Origin: Rhizobiaceae bacterium
GTDB taxonomy: Bacteria > Pseudomonadota > Alphaproteobacteria > Rhizobiales > Rhizobiaceae
Direction: 5' to 3'
NCBI GenBank assembly: GCA_029233925.1
Contig: JARGOX010000006.1
Coordinates: 235,611-299,610, forward strand
DNA: 64,000 nucleotides
Shown here piece after piece: positions 45,578-54,473 of this stretch. Made by a program: the position numbers and the translations under genes. Within the stretch, counting starts at the first letter, position 1, and every line of letters begins with the position of its first letter. The notes under the pieces are model-generated. The model did no database searches and was not told the origin of the DNA. It was given only the letters and a program-made list of their open reading frames with translations.

Positions 45578-46954
45578 ATGACGACGTCTGAACAGGATGA
45601 CTGGCAATCGCAGCTACCAGAGGCATTCAGCAACTGGCAAAATGGCCGGCGGATCGAAGAAGTCGAAAGCATGGTGCCCGATATTGCCGGCATCGCCCGC
45701 GGCAAGGCCATTCCCGCCAAGAAATTCTCGATCCGCGCCCGGTCCTTCCTGCCGATTTCCATTTTTCACCTCAGTATCGCCGGATCCTATGTCGATCATG
45801 GCCCGACAGATGACTGGCTGACGGAATCCGATATGGTTCTGGTGCCCGACATGGCGACGGCCTGCGCCGTGCCCTGGGCCGATGATGTCACCATGCAGGT
45901 GATCAATGATCTGGAGTTTCCCGATGGCACGCCTGTACCTCTTGCGCCGCGCAATGTGCTCAAGAGGGTCATGAATTTCTATCGCGAGGCCGGATGGGAA
46001 CCAATTGTCGCGCCGGAAATGGAATTCTATCTTACCAGCCCCAATGTCGACCCGAGTGACGCCATAGAACCACCCGTTGGCCGCACCGGGCGCAAGGGCA
46101 TTGGCCGGCAGGCCTATTCCATTGCCGCCGTCGATGAATATGGCGCCGTCATCGATGACATTTACGCTTTTGCCGAAGCGCAAGGACTGGGCATCGACGC
46201 CATTACCCAGGAAGGCGGCGCCGGACAGATCGAGATCAACCTTCCCCATGGCGATCCGCTGACGCTGGCCGATCAGGTGTTCTACTTCAAGCGCACCATC
46301 CGTGAGGCGGCCTTGAAGAACGGATGTTTTGCCACCTTCATGGCCAAGCCCATGAAGGATGAGCCGGGCAGCGCCATGCATATTCACCAGAGCGTGCTGG
46401 ATATCAAAACGGGGGAAAATATCTTTTCCGATAGCGACGGCAATGCCACAGAGCTTTTTTACGGCATGATCGCCGGGCTGCAGACCTACCTGCCCCATAC
46501 GCTGGCGCTGCTGGCGCCCTATGTCAATTCCTACCGCCGGTTCAAAACGGACGATGCAGCCCCGGTCAATTTTGAATGGGGGAGTGACAACAGGACCGCC
46601 GGAATACGCATTCCCATTTCCTCAACGGCAGCACGGCGGGTTGAAAACCGCATCGTCGGCATGGATTGCAATCCCTACCTGGCCTTTGCCGCCAATCTGG
46701 CCTGCGGCTATCTTGGCATGAAGAAATTGCTGAAACCCTCCGAGCCGCGCTCCAAGATCGCCTATGATGGCGGCACCAGCATTCCGCGCAGCTTTAATGT
46801 CGCATTGGAACTTTTTGCAGAAAACCAGGAAATCCGCGCCTTGCTGGGTGAAGAATTCGCAGCAAATTACGAGCAGATCAAGCTTCACGAGCTCGACGAG
46901 TTTCTGAGCGAAATCTCCGCCTGGGAACGCGAACACCTGATGCTCAACGTCTGA
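45578..46954 (+). CDS. Glutamine synthetase family protein, probable gamma-glutamylpolyamine ligase (second copy)
   Basis: A 458-residue glutamine-synthetase-fold enzyme, clearly different from the one at 42320. Conserved blocks are PEMEFYLTSPN near residue 147, GQIEINLPHGDP, GSAMHIHQSVLDIKTGENIF near 264, and NSYRRFKTDDAAPVNFEWGS with NRTAGIRIP. The N terminus is extended by about 30 residues. It most resembles the gamma-glutamylputrescine synthetase group of rhizobia and pseudomonads. It forms a pair with agmatinase and may glutamylate the putrescine made by it, while the other copy serves imported putrescine. This division is inference. Confidence 0.83.
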   Translation: MTTSEQDDWQSQLPEAFSNWQNGRRIEEVESMVPDIAGIARGKAIPAKKFSIRARSFLPISIFHLSIAGSYVDHGPTDDWLTESDMVLVPDMATACAVPWADDVTMQVINDLEFPDGTPVPLAPRNVLKRVMNFYREAGWEPIVAPEMEFYLTSPNVDPSDAIEPPVGRTGRKGIGRQAYSIAAVDEYGAVIDDIYAFAEAQGLGIDAITQEGGAGQIEINLPHGDPLTLADQVFYFKRTIREAALKNGCFATFMAKPMKDEPGSAMHIHQSVLDIKTGENIFSDSDGNATELFYGMIAGLQTYLPHTLALLAPYVNSYRRFKTDDAAPVNFEWGSDNRTAGIRIPISSTAARRVENRIVGMDCNPYLAFAANLACGYLGMKKLLKPSEPRSKIAYDGGTSIPRSFNVALELFAENQEIRALLGEEFAANYEQIKLHELDEFLSEISAWEREHLMLNV

Positions 46955-46972
46955 TATTGGCGTGATAAATTT

Positions 46973-47029
46973 AAGGCTGGCGCGGTGCGCCAGACTGTTC
47001 CTGCATCAAAGGCTGGCGCGGTGCGCCAG
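46973..47029. repeat. Duplicated hairpin between the convergent GS-like and fnrL genes
   Basis: The pattern AAGG-CTGGCGC-GGT-GCGCCAG occurs twice, at 46973-46993 and 47009-47029, 36 bp apart. Each copy contains a 7-bp stem and GGT loop. The second copy lies inside the last codons of fnrL (LAHRASL), so a short local duplication of the gene end is likely. Both may act as bidirectional terminators. Confidence 0.6.
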
Positions 47030-47734
47030 CCGGGCCATATCAGGAACCGTCAGATGGCGATTGTTCTCGATTTCGATGACCCCGGCCTTGCGCAATTTTG
47101 TCATCTGCCGGCTGACCGTTTCAATCGTCAGCCCGAGAAAGTCGGCAATATCGGCGCGGGTGAGCGGCAAGTCAAAGGAGATGCTGCCCGCTTTGTCATT
47201 TTCCGGATTGATATGCGTGGCGATCAGATAGAGAAAACTTGCCACTTTCTCGGCAGCCGTCTTGCGACCCAGTGTCACCATCCATTCGCGCGCCTCGTCG
47301 AGTTCATCCAGCGTCTGCTGCAGCAGCTTGTGCTCCAGCTGGGGCGATTGCTTGATCATATTGTCGATGGCCGAGCGCGGAAAACTGCAGACTTGCACAG
47401 CGGTCGCCGCTTCCGCATTGGTCCGGCTTGATGCCTTGAAGGGCCTGCCCAGAAAATCCGGCGCAAATTGCAGGCCGACGATCTGCTGTCGCCCGTCTTC
47501 CAGTATCTTTGTCAATTTGACCACACCGCCCAGAATATTCGCATAGTGCGAAACCTGTTCCTCGTCGGCAGCAAGTTCTGTGCCCGGCGCGATCTCCCTG
47601 CGGATGGCCTTGCTGGCGAGCTGCTGCAGTTCAACCGGGGAAAGCGCACCGCAGACACCACGGTGTCGCGCCTCACAGGCCTGACACAGGACAGGGATCT
47701 CTGAATTATGTATATCCTTGCGGTATTCGGTCAT
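47006..47734 (-). CDS. fnrL: FNR-type oxygen-sensing regulator FnrL/FnrN
   Basis: A 242-residue Crp/Fnr protein. Cysteines in LCQACEARHRGVCG near residues 17-28, plus VQVCSFPRSA near 115, match the 4Fe-4S ligands of FNR. The recognition helix DIADFLGLTIETVSRQMTKL carries the E-SR residues that read TTGAT half-sites. Under low oxygen it should activate promoters with TTGAT-N4-ATCAA. Two such boxes occur here, before ccoN/hemerythrin and between this gene and hemN. The latter is 172 bp upstream of fnrL, so autoregulation is possible. Confidence 0.92.
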   Translation of the reverse strand: MTEYRKDIHNSEIPVLCQACEARHRGVCGALSPVELQQLASKAIRREIAPGTELAADEEQVSHYANILGGVVKLTKILEDGRQQIVGLQFAPDFLGRPFKASSRTNAEAATAVQVCSFPRSAIDNMIKQSPQLEHKLLQQTLDELDEAREWMVTLGRKTAAEKVASFLYLIATHINPENDKAGSISFDLPLTRADIADFLGLTIETVSRQMTKLRKAGVIEIENNRHLTVPDMARLAHRASL

Positions 47735-47905
47735 TATGTTCTTTTCCGAAAAAGTCCTGACACGAACAGTATTAACGACAACCCGGCCAATTGTCTCCAG
47801 AACCTAAGTACCATAGGCAAAAAGCCGCAGGATGAACGTTTATGCACCGCTCTACAACGCCTATTCAGGGCCGCAACACCAGTACAGCGGCAATCTGCTT
47901 CCGGT

Positions 47906-47919
47906 TTGATCCTGATCAA
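47906..47919. promoter_or_regulatory. FNR/FnrL box between fnrL and hemN
   Basis: TTGATCCTGATCAA is a perfect FNR-type site. It lies 146 bp before the hemN start and 172 bp before the fnrL start on the opposite strand. The rest of the 330-bp gap 47735-48064 shows no gene. Confidence 0.85.
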
Positions 47920-48064
47920 GGGCAAGCGGCTGCAAGCAATTTATCTCCCGATTCATTGATAATCCGGATTTCGGATCATTTTCAAATATGAATCACGGCA
48001 AGCCCTGTTCAAGCCGGAGCCCATTTGAATTGGTCGGTTATCCCCGCTGCCGGGATCCCAAAAT

Positions 48065-49417
48065 ATGCAGACAATTCTGGTCGACAGGCTGGCACAGCCA
48101 ACACCGCGATACACAAGTTATCCGACTGCGCCGCACTTTCATCCCGGCATAGACAGCGAACAATATTGCGACTGGCTGCTTTCGCTTCCCGCCGAAAGCA
48201 CGCTGTCGCTCTATCTGCATATCCCCTATTGCGATCGCCTTTGCTGGTTCTGCGGCTGCACGACCAAGCAGACAAACCGTTATGAACCGGTCCGGCGCTA
48301 TTTGAAATCGCTTCATCGCGAGATCGAGACAATTGGTGCGCTGATCGGCCATCGCTCGACCGTGACATCGGTGCACCTTGGCGGCGGATCGCCCACTTTG
48401 CTTGCACCGGATGATCTTGTTGCCCTGAACCGCGCTTTGAGGCGGCATTTCGATATTGTTGATGGCGCAGAGATCAGCGTCGAGATGGACCCCAATGATC
48501 TTGATGAGGCCAGATACGATGCCCTGGCGGCCATCGGGGTCACAAGGGTCAGTCTCGGCGTCCAGGACTTCGACCCGAAGGTTCAGCAAGCCATCAACCG
48601 GCCGCAGACATTCGAACAAACACGACAGGTGGTGGAGGCCATGCGGGCGCGTGGTGTGCACTCCATCAATCTGGATATGCTATACGGCCTACCGCACCAG
48701 AACATGGAAACCATTGCAGAGACGTGCGCCAGAATCATTTCGCTCAACCCTGACCGCATCGCGCTGTTCGGATATGCCCATGTACCATGGATCAAGAAGC
48801 ACCAGAAGATGATTGATGAATCGGCGCTGCCGGACATCGAAGAGCGGTTCCGGCAGGCTGATCTTGCGGCTCGCCTGTTCACCGCCAGCAAGTATCAACG
48901 GATCGGCATGGACCATTTTGCCCGGCGCCACGATACATTGAGCGCCGCACAGATGAACGGAGCGCTGCATCGCAACTTTCAGGGATATACAAGCGATGAC
49001 GCCGACGCCCTGATCGGCCTTGGCGCCTCATCGATCGGTCGCCTGCCACAGGGCTATGTCCAAAACAGCCCCGCAACCCATGACTATCAGCGGCGCGTGG
49101 ATGAAATGGACGGCCTTGCCACCATTCGCGGCCTGCAACTGTCAGACGATGATCATATGCGCTCCTGGCTGATCGAGCGGCTGATGTGCGACTTCGGCTT
49201 CTCTTCATCCCAATTGCTGACACGCTTCGGCGTGTCCGCCAATGCCATTTTGCAGGAAGCCGAAGCGCTGGCCGAAGCCGACATGGATGGCTTGTTTATC
49301 AGGGACAATGACGGATTCTGCGTGACCGAAGACGGCCGGCCCTATCTGCGCACCATCGTCGCCACATTCGACCGCTACCTGCAGAAGGGAGCAGCCCGGC
49401 ATTCCGTCTCGGTGTAA
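48065..49417 (+). CDS. hemN: Oxygen-independent coproporphyrinogen III dehydrogenase
   Basis: A 450-residue radical SAM enzyme. The 4Fe-4S motif is in IPYCDRLCWFCGCTTKQ near residue 58 (Cys-x3-Cys-x2-Cys, with the following Cys of HemN). LGGGSPTLL and FGYAHVPWIKKHQK follow, and RFGVSANAI is in the C-terminal domain. It converts coproporphyrinogen III to protoporphyrinogen IX without oxygen. The FNR box upstream and the divergent fnrL gene fit microaerobic heme supply for the cbb3 oxidase, which needs extra heme. Length is normal. Confidence 0.93.
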   Translation: MQTILVDRLAQPTPRYTSYPTAPHFHPGIDSEQYCDWLLSLPAESTLSLYLHIPYCDRLCWFCGCTTKQTNRYEPVRRYLKSLHREIETIGALIGHRSTVTSVHLGGGSPTLLAPDDLVALNRALRRHFDIVDGAEISVEMDPNDLDEARYDALAAIGVTRVSLGVQDFDPKVQQAINRPQTFEQTRQVVEAMRARGVHSINLDMLYGLPHQNMETIAETCARIISLNPDRIALFGYAHVPWIKKHQKMIDESALPDIEERFRQADLAARLFTASKYQRIGMDHFARRHDTLSAAQMNGALHRNFQGYTSDDADALIGLGASSIGRLPQGYVQNSPATHDYQRRVDEMDGLATIRGLQLSDDDHMRSWLIERLMCDFGFSSSQLLTRFGVSANAILQEAEALAEADMDGLFIRDNDGFCVTEDGRPYLRTIVATFDRYLQKGAARHSVSV

Positions 49418-49569
49418 GACCTGAAAGCATAGCATGGAAATACGATGACGGACCATGAAATCGCGGCGATTCTGTTTGTATTGGTTTGAACAGGCGATAG
49501 TGTCATGCCTGTCGCAATCGGCCTGCGCAGTTCAGGCGATTGAACATGAGTTTCCGGGAGGCTAAGCGA

Positions 49570-51177
49570 TTGTACGATTACATCATTGTGGGCGGTGGCT
49601 CGGCAGGCTGTGTTCTGGCAAACCGACTGAGCGAAGATGCCGGCGTCTCGGTGTGTCTGCTGGAAGCGGGCGGAGACGGCAAGGGCCTTCTGGTGCGCAT
49701 GCCACTCGGCGTTGCCGCTATGATTTCGGGCTGGCCTGTCAAGGTGAACAATTGGGCGTTCGAAACCGTGCCCCAGCCGGGCCTCAACGGGCGCAGGGGA
49801 TTTCAGCCCAGGGGCAAGGCCCTCGGCGGTTCGAGCGCCATCAACGCCATGCTCTATGTGCGCGGTCATCGCGCCGATTATGATCATTGGGCCAATCTGG
49901 GCTGCGACGGCTGGTCGTTCGACGAGGTGCTGGACTATTTCACCGCGTCCGAGAACAATGAGCGTGGCAGCGATGCATTGCACGGCACGGGCGGCCCGTT
50001 GCAGGTCTCCGACCAGCGGTCTCCTCTGCCCGTCAGCCACGCCTTTGTCCAAGCCGCCGGGCAATGCCAGATCCCCCACAATGAAGATTTCAATGGCATT
50101 GAACAGGAAGGCGCAGGTCTCTATCAGGTCACCCAGTTTCACGGCGGCAAGCGCAATGGCGAACGCTGCTCGGCTGCAGCCGCCTATCTGCACCCGGTGG
50201 AATCCCGCTCAAACCTGACAATCATCACCAATGTTCATGTCACGCGGATCCTGCTTGAAGGCAAACGGGCCGTGGGCGTCGAATACCAACAGGCAAGAGG
50301 CCTGCATCAGATCAGGGCGAACCGGGAAGTCATCCTGAGCGCCGGTGCCTTCAACTCCCCGCAATTGCTTCTTCTGTCCGGCATTGGCCCTGCAGAAACG
50401 CTGAGAGGGCATGATATCGCCCAGCACCATGAATTGCCCGGTGTCGGGCAGAACCTTCAGGACCATATTGATCTGTGCCTGTTGAACAAGAGCCGTTCGA
50501 GCGATCTCATCGGGATCACCCTGAAACGCGCCGACAAGCAGATCGCTGCCGCTGTTGAGTGGTTTCGGACCGGCAACGGAAAATTTGCCTCCCCCCTGGC
50601 CGAGGCCGGGGCATTCCTGAAGTCCGAACCATCGCTGGAATGCCCCGACATACAGCTGCATTTTGTGGCCGGCATTGCCGATGATCACAATCGCCACATG
50701 CACTTCGGATATGGTTACAGTTGCCACATCTGTGTGCTGAGGCCCCATTCGCGCGGCGAAGTCACCCTCCATGACAACAACCCCCTCTCACCGCCGCGCA
50801 TCGATCCGAAATACCTTTCTGACCCGCGCGATGAAGATACATTGCTGGCAGCGGTCAAAATATCTCGGCAGATCATGCAGGCCCCAGCCCTGGAACCCTG
50901 GCGCCACGACGAAATCTATCCCTATTCCGGCCTCGACGACGAGGCCCTGCGGGCCCAGATCAGGCAGCGGGCCGACACGATCTACCATCCCGTCGGCACC
51001 TGCAAGATGGGCGTCGACGCCATGGCCGTGGTCGACTCGCAACTCAAGGTCATTGGCATAGAAGGCCTGCGCGTCGTCGACGCTTCCATCATGCCGACCC
51101 TGATCAGCGGCAATACCAATGCCCCGACGATCATGATTGCCGAAAAGGCTGCGGCGATGATCAGGGGGAAGATGTGA
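49570..51177 (+). CDS. GMC-family FAD oxidoreductase (choline dehydrogenase-like)
   Basis: A 535-residue flavoprotein. It shows the FAD motif YIIVGGGSAGCVLANRLSED at the N terminus, GMC signature 1 in GKALGGSSAINAMLYVRGH near residue 78, signature 2 in ILSAGAFNSPQLLLLSGIGP near 255, and the C-terminal active-site HPVGTCKMG and NTNAPTIMIAEKAA. It oxidises a primary alcohol at the membrane or in the cytosol. Choline dehydrogenases belong here but so do many others, and there is no betaine aldehyde dehydrogenase beside it. The start is taken as TTG 49570 after GGGAGG; ATG 49546 is an alternative. Confidence 0.87.
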   Translation: MYDYIIVGGGSAGCVLANRLSEDAGVSVCLLEAGGDGKGLLVRMPLGVAAMISGWPVKVNNWAFETVPQPGLNGRRGFQPRGKALGGSSAINAMLYVRGHRADYDHWANLGCDGWSFDEVLDYFTASENNERGSDALHGTGGPLQVSDQRSPLPVSHAFVQAAGQCQIPHNEDFNGIEQEGAGLYQVTQFHGGKRNGERCSAAAAYLHPVESRSNLTIITNVHVTRILLEGKRAVGVEYQQARGLHQIRANREVILSAGAFNSPQLLLLSGIGPAETLRGHDIAQHHELPGVGQNLQDHIDLCLLNKSRSSDLIGITLKRADKQIAAAVEWFRTGNGKFASPLAEAGAFLKSEPSLECPDIQLHFVAGIADDHNRHMHFGYGYSCHICVLRPHSRGEVTLHDNNPLSPPRIDPKYLSDPRDEDTLLAAVKISRQIMQAPALEPWRHDEIYPYSGLDDEALRAQIRQRADTIYHPVGTCKMGVDAMAVVDSQLKVIGIEGLRVVDASIMPTLISGNTNAPTIMIAEKAAAMIRGKM

Positions 51178-51432
51178 ATGGTTAGGGTTGAACGGGTGGG
51201 ACGCCAGCCTTTTAGGAACACACGGCTAGATCTGTCCTGTCAAAGATCTTTCTCAATTTTTATTAGGCGACGGCTCCAGGATTACCCGCCCTTTGCCAAC
51301 CATCAGGAACCGTCCGCATCAAAACCACTAATAACGTTTTCTTGACTTCCTCTCGCTGCTGGTAAAGAGTTCGTTCCTTGCCGGATCAACCAGGAACGCT
51401 TTCCTTCCTTTCCATAGCAAGGCGGCACAAAA

Positions 51433-52635
51433 ATGTGCCTGAATCAGATGAGACAACAAACCATGAAGCGGTCGACTGGCCAATATATACGCACGCTCGC
51501 CGGAGGCGAAACAATATCGGCATTCATGCCGTTTGGTTTGCCACCGCGCGCGCCTGCGCTCAGAATCGATCATCGCCTCGGCGCGCGCCTACGCGCCGCT
51601 GAACATGCGCTTGCCCGGCTCGACCTTGCGGGTGAGTTGGTCCCCTCCCTTGATTGGTTTCTGTACGCCTTCGTGCGCAAGGAAGCGGTGATTTCGTCCC
51701 AGATCGAGGGCACCCAGGCGACCCTGATTGATCTGCTGACATTCGAGGCGGAGCACGAGACGGTGCCGAGCGCGGACGTTGAGGAAGTCTGCAATTACCT
51801 TGAGGCACTGAGCCATGCGCGCGCGCAGCTCGCTGTTGCAGACGGCCTTCCACTTTCGATGCGCCTCCTGAATGAAACGCACCGCCATCTGATGCAGGGC
51901 GTGCGCGGATCGGACAAACAGCCAGGAGAGGTGCGCAGCAGCCAGAACTGGATCGGTGATAGCCGGCCAGGCAATGCGGCCTATGTGCCTCCACCGTTCA
52001 TATCATTGCCCGCCCTGCTCGGCGATCTGGAAAAATACCTGCACATGGATGATGACCTTCCCGCACTGGTGCGGATCGGCCTGGTCCACGTTCAATTTGA
52101 GAGCATCCACCCCTATCTTGATGGCAACGGGCGGATCGGTCGCCTTCTCATCGCCCTGCTTCTGGAGCATTGGGGCCTGCTGAAGGCGCCACTGCTTTGC
52201 ATCAGCCTCTTCTTCAAGCGACATCGCGCAGAATATTTTCGGCGACTGAACGCCGTGCGTGTTGAGGGCGACTGGGAGGAATGGACCGATTTTTTCCTCG
52301 ACGGTGTTGCGACAATCGCCGACGAGGCCGTCGTTTCCGCACGCGAACTTTTTACCCTCATCACAACGGATCGCGCCCGCGTGCTGGCGCAGGACACGAC
52401 GTCCGTTTCGGCCTTGCGACTGTTTGAACTTTTGCCAAACCATCCGATCATCTCCGTGGCGGCTGCCATGAGGTTGATCAACACCAGCAAACCCACGGCG
52501 ACACGCGCGGTCGAGACGCTTGTTGCTGCTGGCATTCTCGTCGAGACCACAGGCAAGAAGCGCGATCGCAGCTTTGCCTATCAGGCCTATATTGACTGCC
52601 TGCGAACCGGCACCGAACTGGAGCACGTGGGATGA
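51433..52635 (+). CDS. Fic family protein (class II, with inhibitory helix)
   Basis: A 400-residue Fic protein. The inhibitory motif SSQIEGTQ lies N-terminal to the Fic core near residue 89, and the catalytic motif HPYLDGNGRIGR is near 218. C-terminal to it is a winged-helix-like region (AAMRLINTSKPTATRAVETL). Fic proteins AMPylate target proteins; the N-terminal glutamate keeps them off. The target is unknown. It stands alone between the GMC and SDR genes. AAGGCGG precedes ATG 51433; ATG 51463 is possible. The 255-bp gap before it (51178-51432) shows nothing recognisable. Confidence 0.88.
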   Translation: MCLNQMRQQTMKRSTGQYIRTLAGGETISAFMPFGLPPRAPALRIDHRLGARLRAAEHALARLDLAGELVPSLDWFLYAFVRKEAVISSQIEGTQATLIDLLTFEAEHETVPSADVEEVCNYLEALSHARAQLAVADGLPLSMRLLNETHRHLMQGVRGSDKQPGEVRSSQNWIGDSRPGNAAYVPPPFISLPALLGDLEKYLHMDDDLPALVRIGLVHVQFESIHPYLDGNGRIGRLLIALLLEHWGLLKAPLLCISLFFKRHRAEYFRRLNAVRVEGDWEEWTDFFLDGVATIADEAVVSARELFTLITTDRARVLAQDTTSVSALRLFELLPNHPIISVAAAMRLINTSKPTATRAVETLVAAGILVETTGKKRDRSFAYQAYIDCLRTGTELEHVG

Positions 52636-52649
52636 GCGAGCGAAAAACT

Positions 52650-53459
52650 TCAGTCTTTCAGCGTGACTTCAAAATCCTGATAGATCGGCCAATTGATTCC
52701 GGCGGAGATTCCGCCATCGACACGCAGGATCTGGCCGGTCATGAAAGCTGCGGCAGGTGACGCCAGAAAGACCATTGCGCCTGTCAGGTCATCGACTTCG
52801 CCCATGCGCTGAAGCGGCGTCACTGTCTTGTTCCAGGCTTGCAAATTTGGATCGGACCACAATTTTTCAGTGAGGTCCGTAAGGATGAACCCTGGCGCCA
52901 ATCCGTTCACCCGAACGCCAAACCTACCCCATTCCAGCGCAAGCGCGCGTGTCATATTGCCTAGACCCGCCTTTGACATGCTGTAGGGTGCAACGCCGGC
53001 AAGCGATGTCAGCGTCGACAGGCTGTCGATATTGATCTGGCTGCCTTTGCCCGACGCAATCATCACCTTGCCCACGGCCTGCGCCATGAAGAATGCGCCG
53101 CGCAGGTTGATATCCATGATCTGGTCATATTCCTGTGGCGTGAAATCAACCGCCGGTTTGCGGATATTGACGCCGGCGCAATTGATCAAAGTGTCGATGC
53201 GGCCATATTTTTGCACAACGGTATCAACGCAGGCATTGATCGCCTCACTATCGGCAACGTCGCAGGTCGCAAAATCCATGTCATGCGCGCCCTTTGGCGC
53301 CGCGGCACAGGCCCCGCGCAAACTGTCTTCATTGCGCCCGGTGATGATCACCCTTGCGCCCCGGCGGACAAATTCATTTGCGGCGGCCAACCCGATGCCT
53401 CGGCTTCCACCGGAAACAAGTACAAGTGTGTTTGAGACGTCAAATTGATCAGAGCTCAT
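52650..53459 (-). CDS. Short-chain dehydrogenase/reductase (gluconate 5-dehydrogenase-like)
   Basis: A 269-residue SDR. The coenzyme motif SGGSRGIGLAAANEFVRRGA is near residue 17, NCAGVNIRKP near 95, and the catalytic residues lie in IDSLSTLTSLAGVAPYSMSKA near 144-166. WNKTVTPLQRMGEVDDLTGA is typical of gluconate 5-dehydrogenase and related sugar-acid enzymes. It follows a GntR gene on the same strand and is next to a TRAP uptake system, so the enzyme probably oxidises the imported sugar acid or a product of it. The substrate is not determined. Confidence 0.85.
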   Translation of the reverse strand: MSSDQFDVSNTLVLVSGGSRGIGLAAANEFVRRGARVIITGRNEDSLRGACAAAPKGAHDMDFATCDVADSEAINACVDTVVQKYGRIDTLINCAGVNIRKPAVDFTPQEYDQIMDINLRGAFFMAQAVGKVMIASGKGSQINIDSLSTLTSLAGVAPYSMSKAGLGNMTRALALEWGRFGVRVNGLAPGFILTDLTEKLWSDPNLQAWNKTVTPLQRMGEVDDLTGAMVFLASPAAAFMTGQILRVDGGISAGINWPIYQDFEVTLKD

Positions 53460-53556
53460 CAAAAGCTTTCCCCTTCAGACCGGACCATCGCACCACAGCC
53501 CGACGGATCGTTCGATGCTCGAATGCATTGGCGCAAATGACAGGCGTTTCTGGTTT

Positions 53557-54246
53557 TCAGGTTTCCTGGTGCGCATACATGGCGGTCACATTGTCTATGA
53601 CTTTTCTCAAGTGATCTCGCATGCTGCTGGACACTTTTTCCTTGTCCCGGCGGCGCAGTCCTTCCACAATCGACGCATGATCGCCTACCGATGTTTCCCG
53701 CGATGCTACCTTGCCGGCCGTCAGGAAACGCGCACGCCAAAGCCGAACGTGAAACTGATTGTGCGTTTTGATGAGAACATCATTTTTTGAAGCCGCCACA
53801 ACCGCTTCGTGAAAGGACATGTCGATCTCAAAAAACGCAATCGGGTCGGCGTCATGCGCAGTTGCGACCATTTTGTTGTGTATGTCTTCAATTGCCTCTA
53901 TTTCGCTCTGCGTCGCCTCAACGCAGGCAATCTCACCCGCCAATGCTTCCAGAGAGGCTTGCACCAAAAGCATTTGCGTCAGTTCGAGAAGACTTGGATT
54001 TGCAACGACCGGGCTTTTGGCTGGCAACATCTCCACAAGCCCCTCCGCCTCCAAAATCAGCAAGGCCTCACGCAAAGGCGTTCGACTGACACCCAGGGCG
54101 GCAGAAGTTTCCCGCTCCGGAATGACATCTCCGGGCTTCAGCTCCCCCAGCAAGACCTGCGCGCGCAATACATCCGCAACCTGGTTTCCCAAGCTCTGGC
54201 GGGCCAGCGGGGACATCTTGATCATCTTTTTTGTGGTTTGCAGCAC
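53557..54246 (-). CDS. GntR-family regulator (FCD domain) of the TRAP cluster
   Basis: A 229-residue GntR/FadR-type regulator. The winged helix LGNQVADVLRAQVLLGELKP, then ERETSAALGVSRTPLREALL, is followed by an FCD domain with the metal-ligand pattern FFEIDMSFHEAVVAAS and the C-terminal SSSMRDHLRKVID. It diverges from the TRAP genes, and two TATAC-centred sites lie between them. It probably represses the transport genes until a sugar acid binds. The first codon may be GTG 54246, or an internal ATG such as 54225; the start is uncertain. Confidence 0.88.
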   Translation of the reverse strand: MLQTTKKMIKMSPLARQSLGNQVADVLRAQVLLGELKPGDVIPERETSAALGVSRTPLREALLILEAEGLVEMLPAKSPVVANPSLLELTQMLLVQASLEALAGEIACVEATQSEIEAIEDIHNKMVATAHDADPIAFFEIDMSFHEAVVAASKNDVLIKTHNQFHVRLWRARFLTAGKVASRETSVGDHASIVEGLRRRDKEKVSSSMRDHLRKVIDNVTAMYAHQET

Positions 54247-54330
54247 GTCGCTATCTCAATTCGAAAAATTGTTCGCTTTTCCTATGTCGCTTTATCCGGC
54301 TCCACAAGGGGCTCCACTGATTATATGTTT

Positions 54331-54363
54331 TTGGTATACCATATTTTTAATCTTGTATACCAA
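54331..54363. promoter_or_regulatory. Paired GntR operator upstream of the TRAP genes
   Basis: TTGGTATACCAT at 54331-54342 contains the perfect palindrome TGGTATACCA, and TTGTATACCAA at 54353-54363 is a second, near-perfect copy. The TATAC cores are 21 bp apart, two helical turns. Many FCD-type GntR regulators bind such sites. The ORF-free gap between the regulator and dctP contains both. Confidence 0.65.
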
Positions 54364-54473
54364 ACTTGACCACCTGCAAGAATGTGTTTACCAGTTCGAA
54401 AGCCGTGAAAAATTCACAGCACATCAAAATGCGCGTGGCACCAGGTCAGCGCACTCATTTCTGGGAGGAAAAC

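Noticed and set aside
49570..51177. Naming the GMC protein choline dehydrogenase BetA
   Set aside because: GMC signatures alone do not fix the substrate, and no betaine aldehyde dehydrogenase or betI gene is adjacent.
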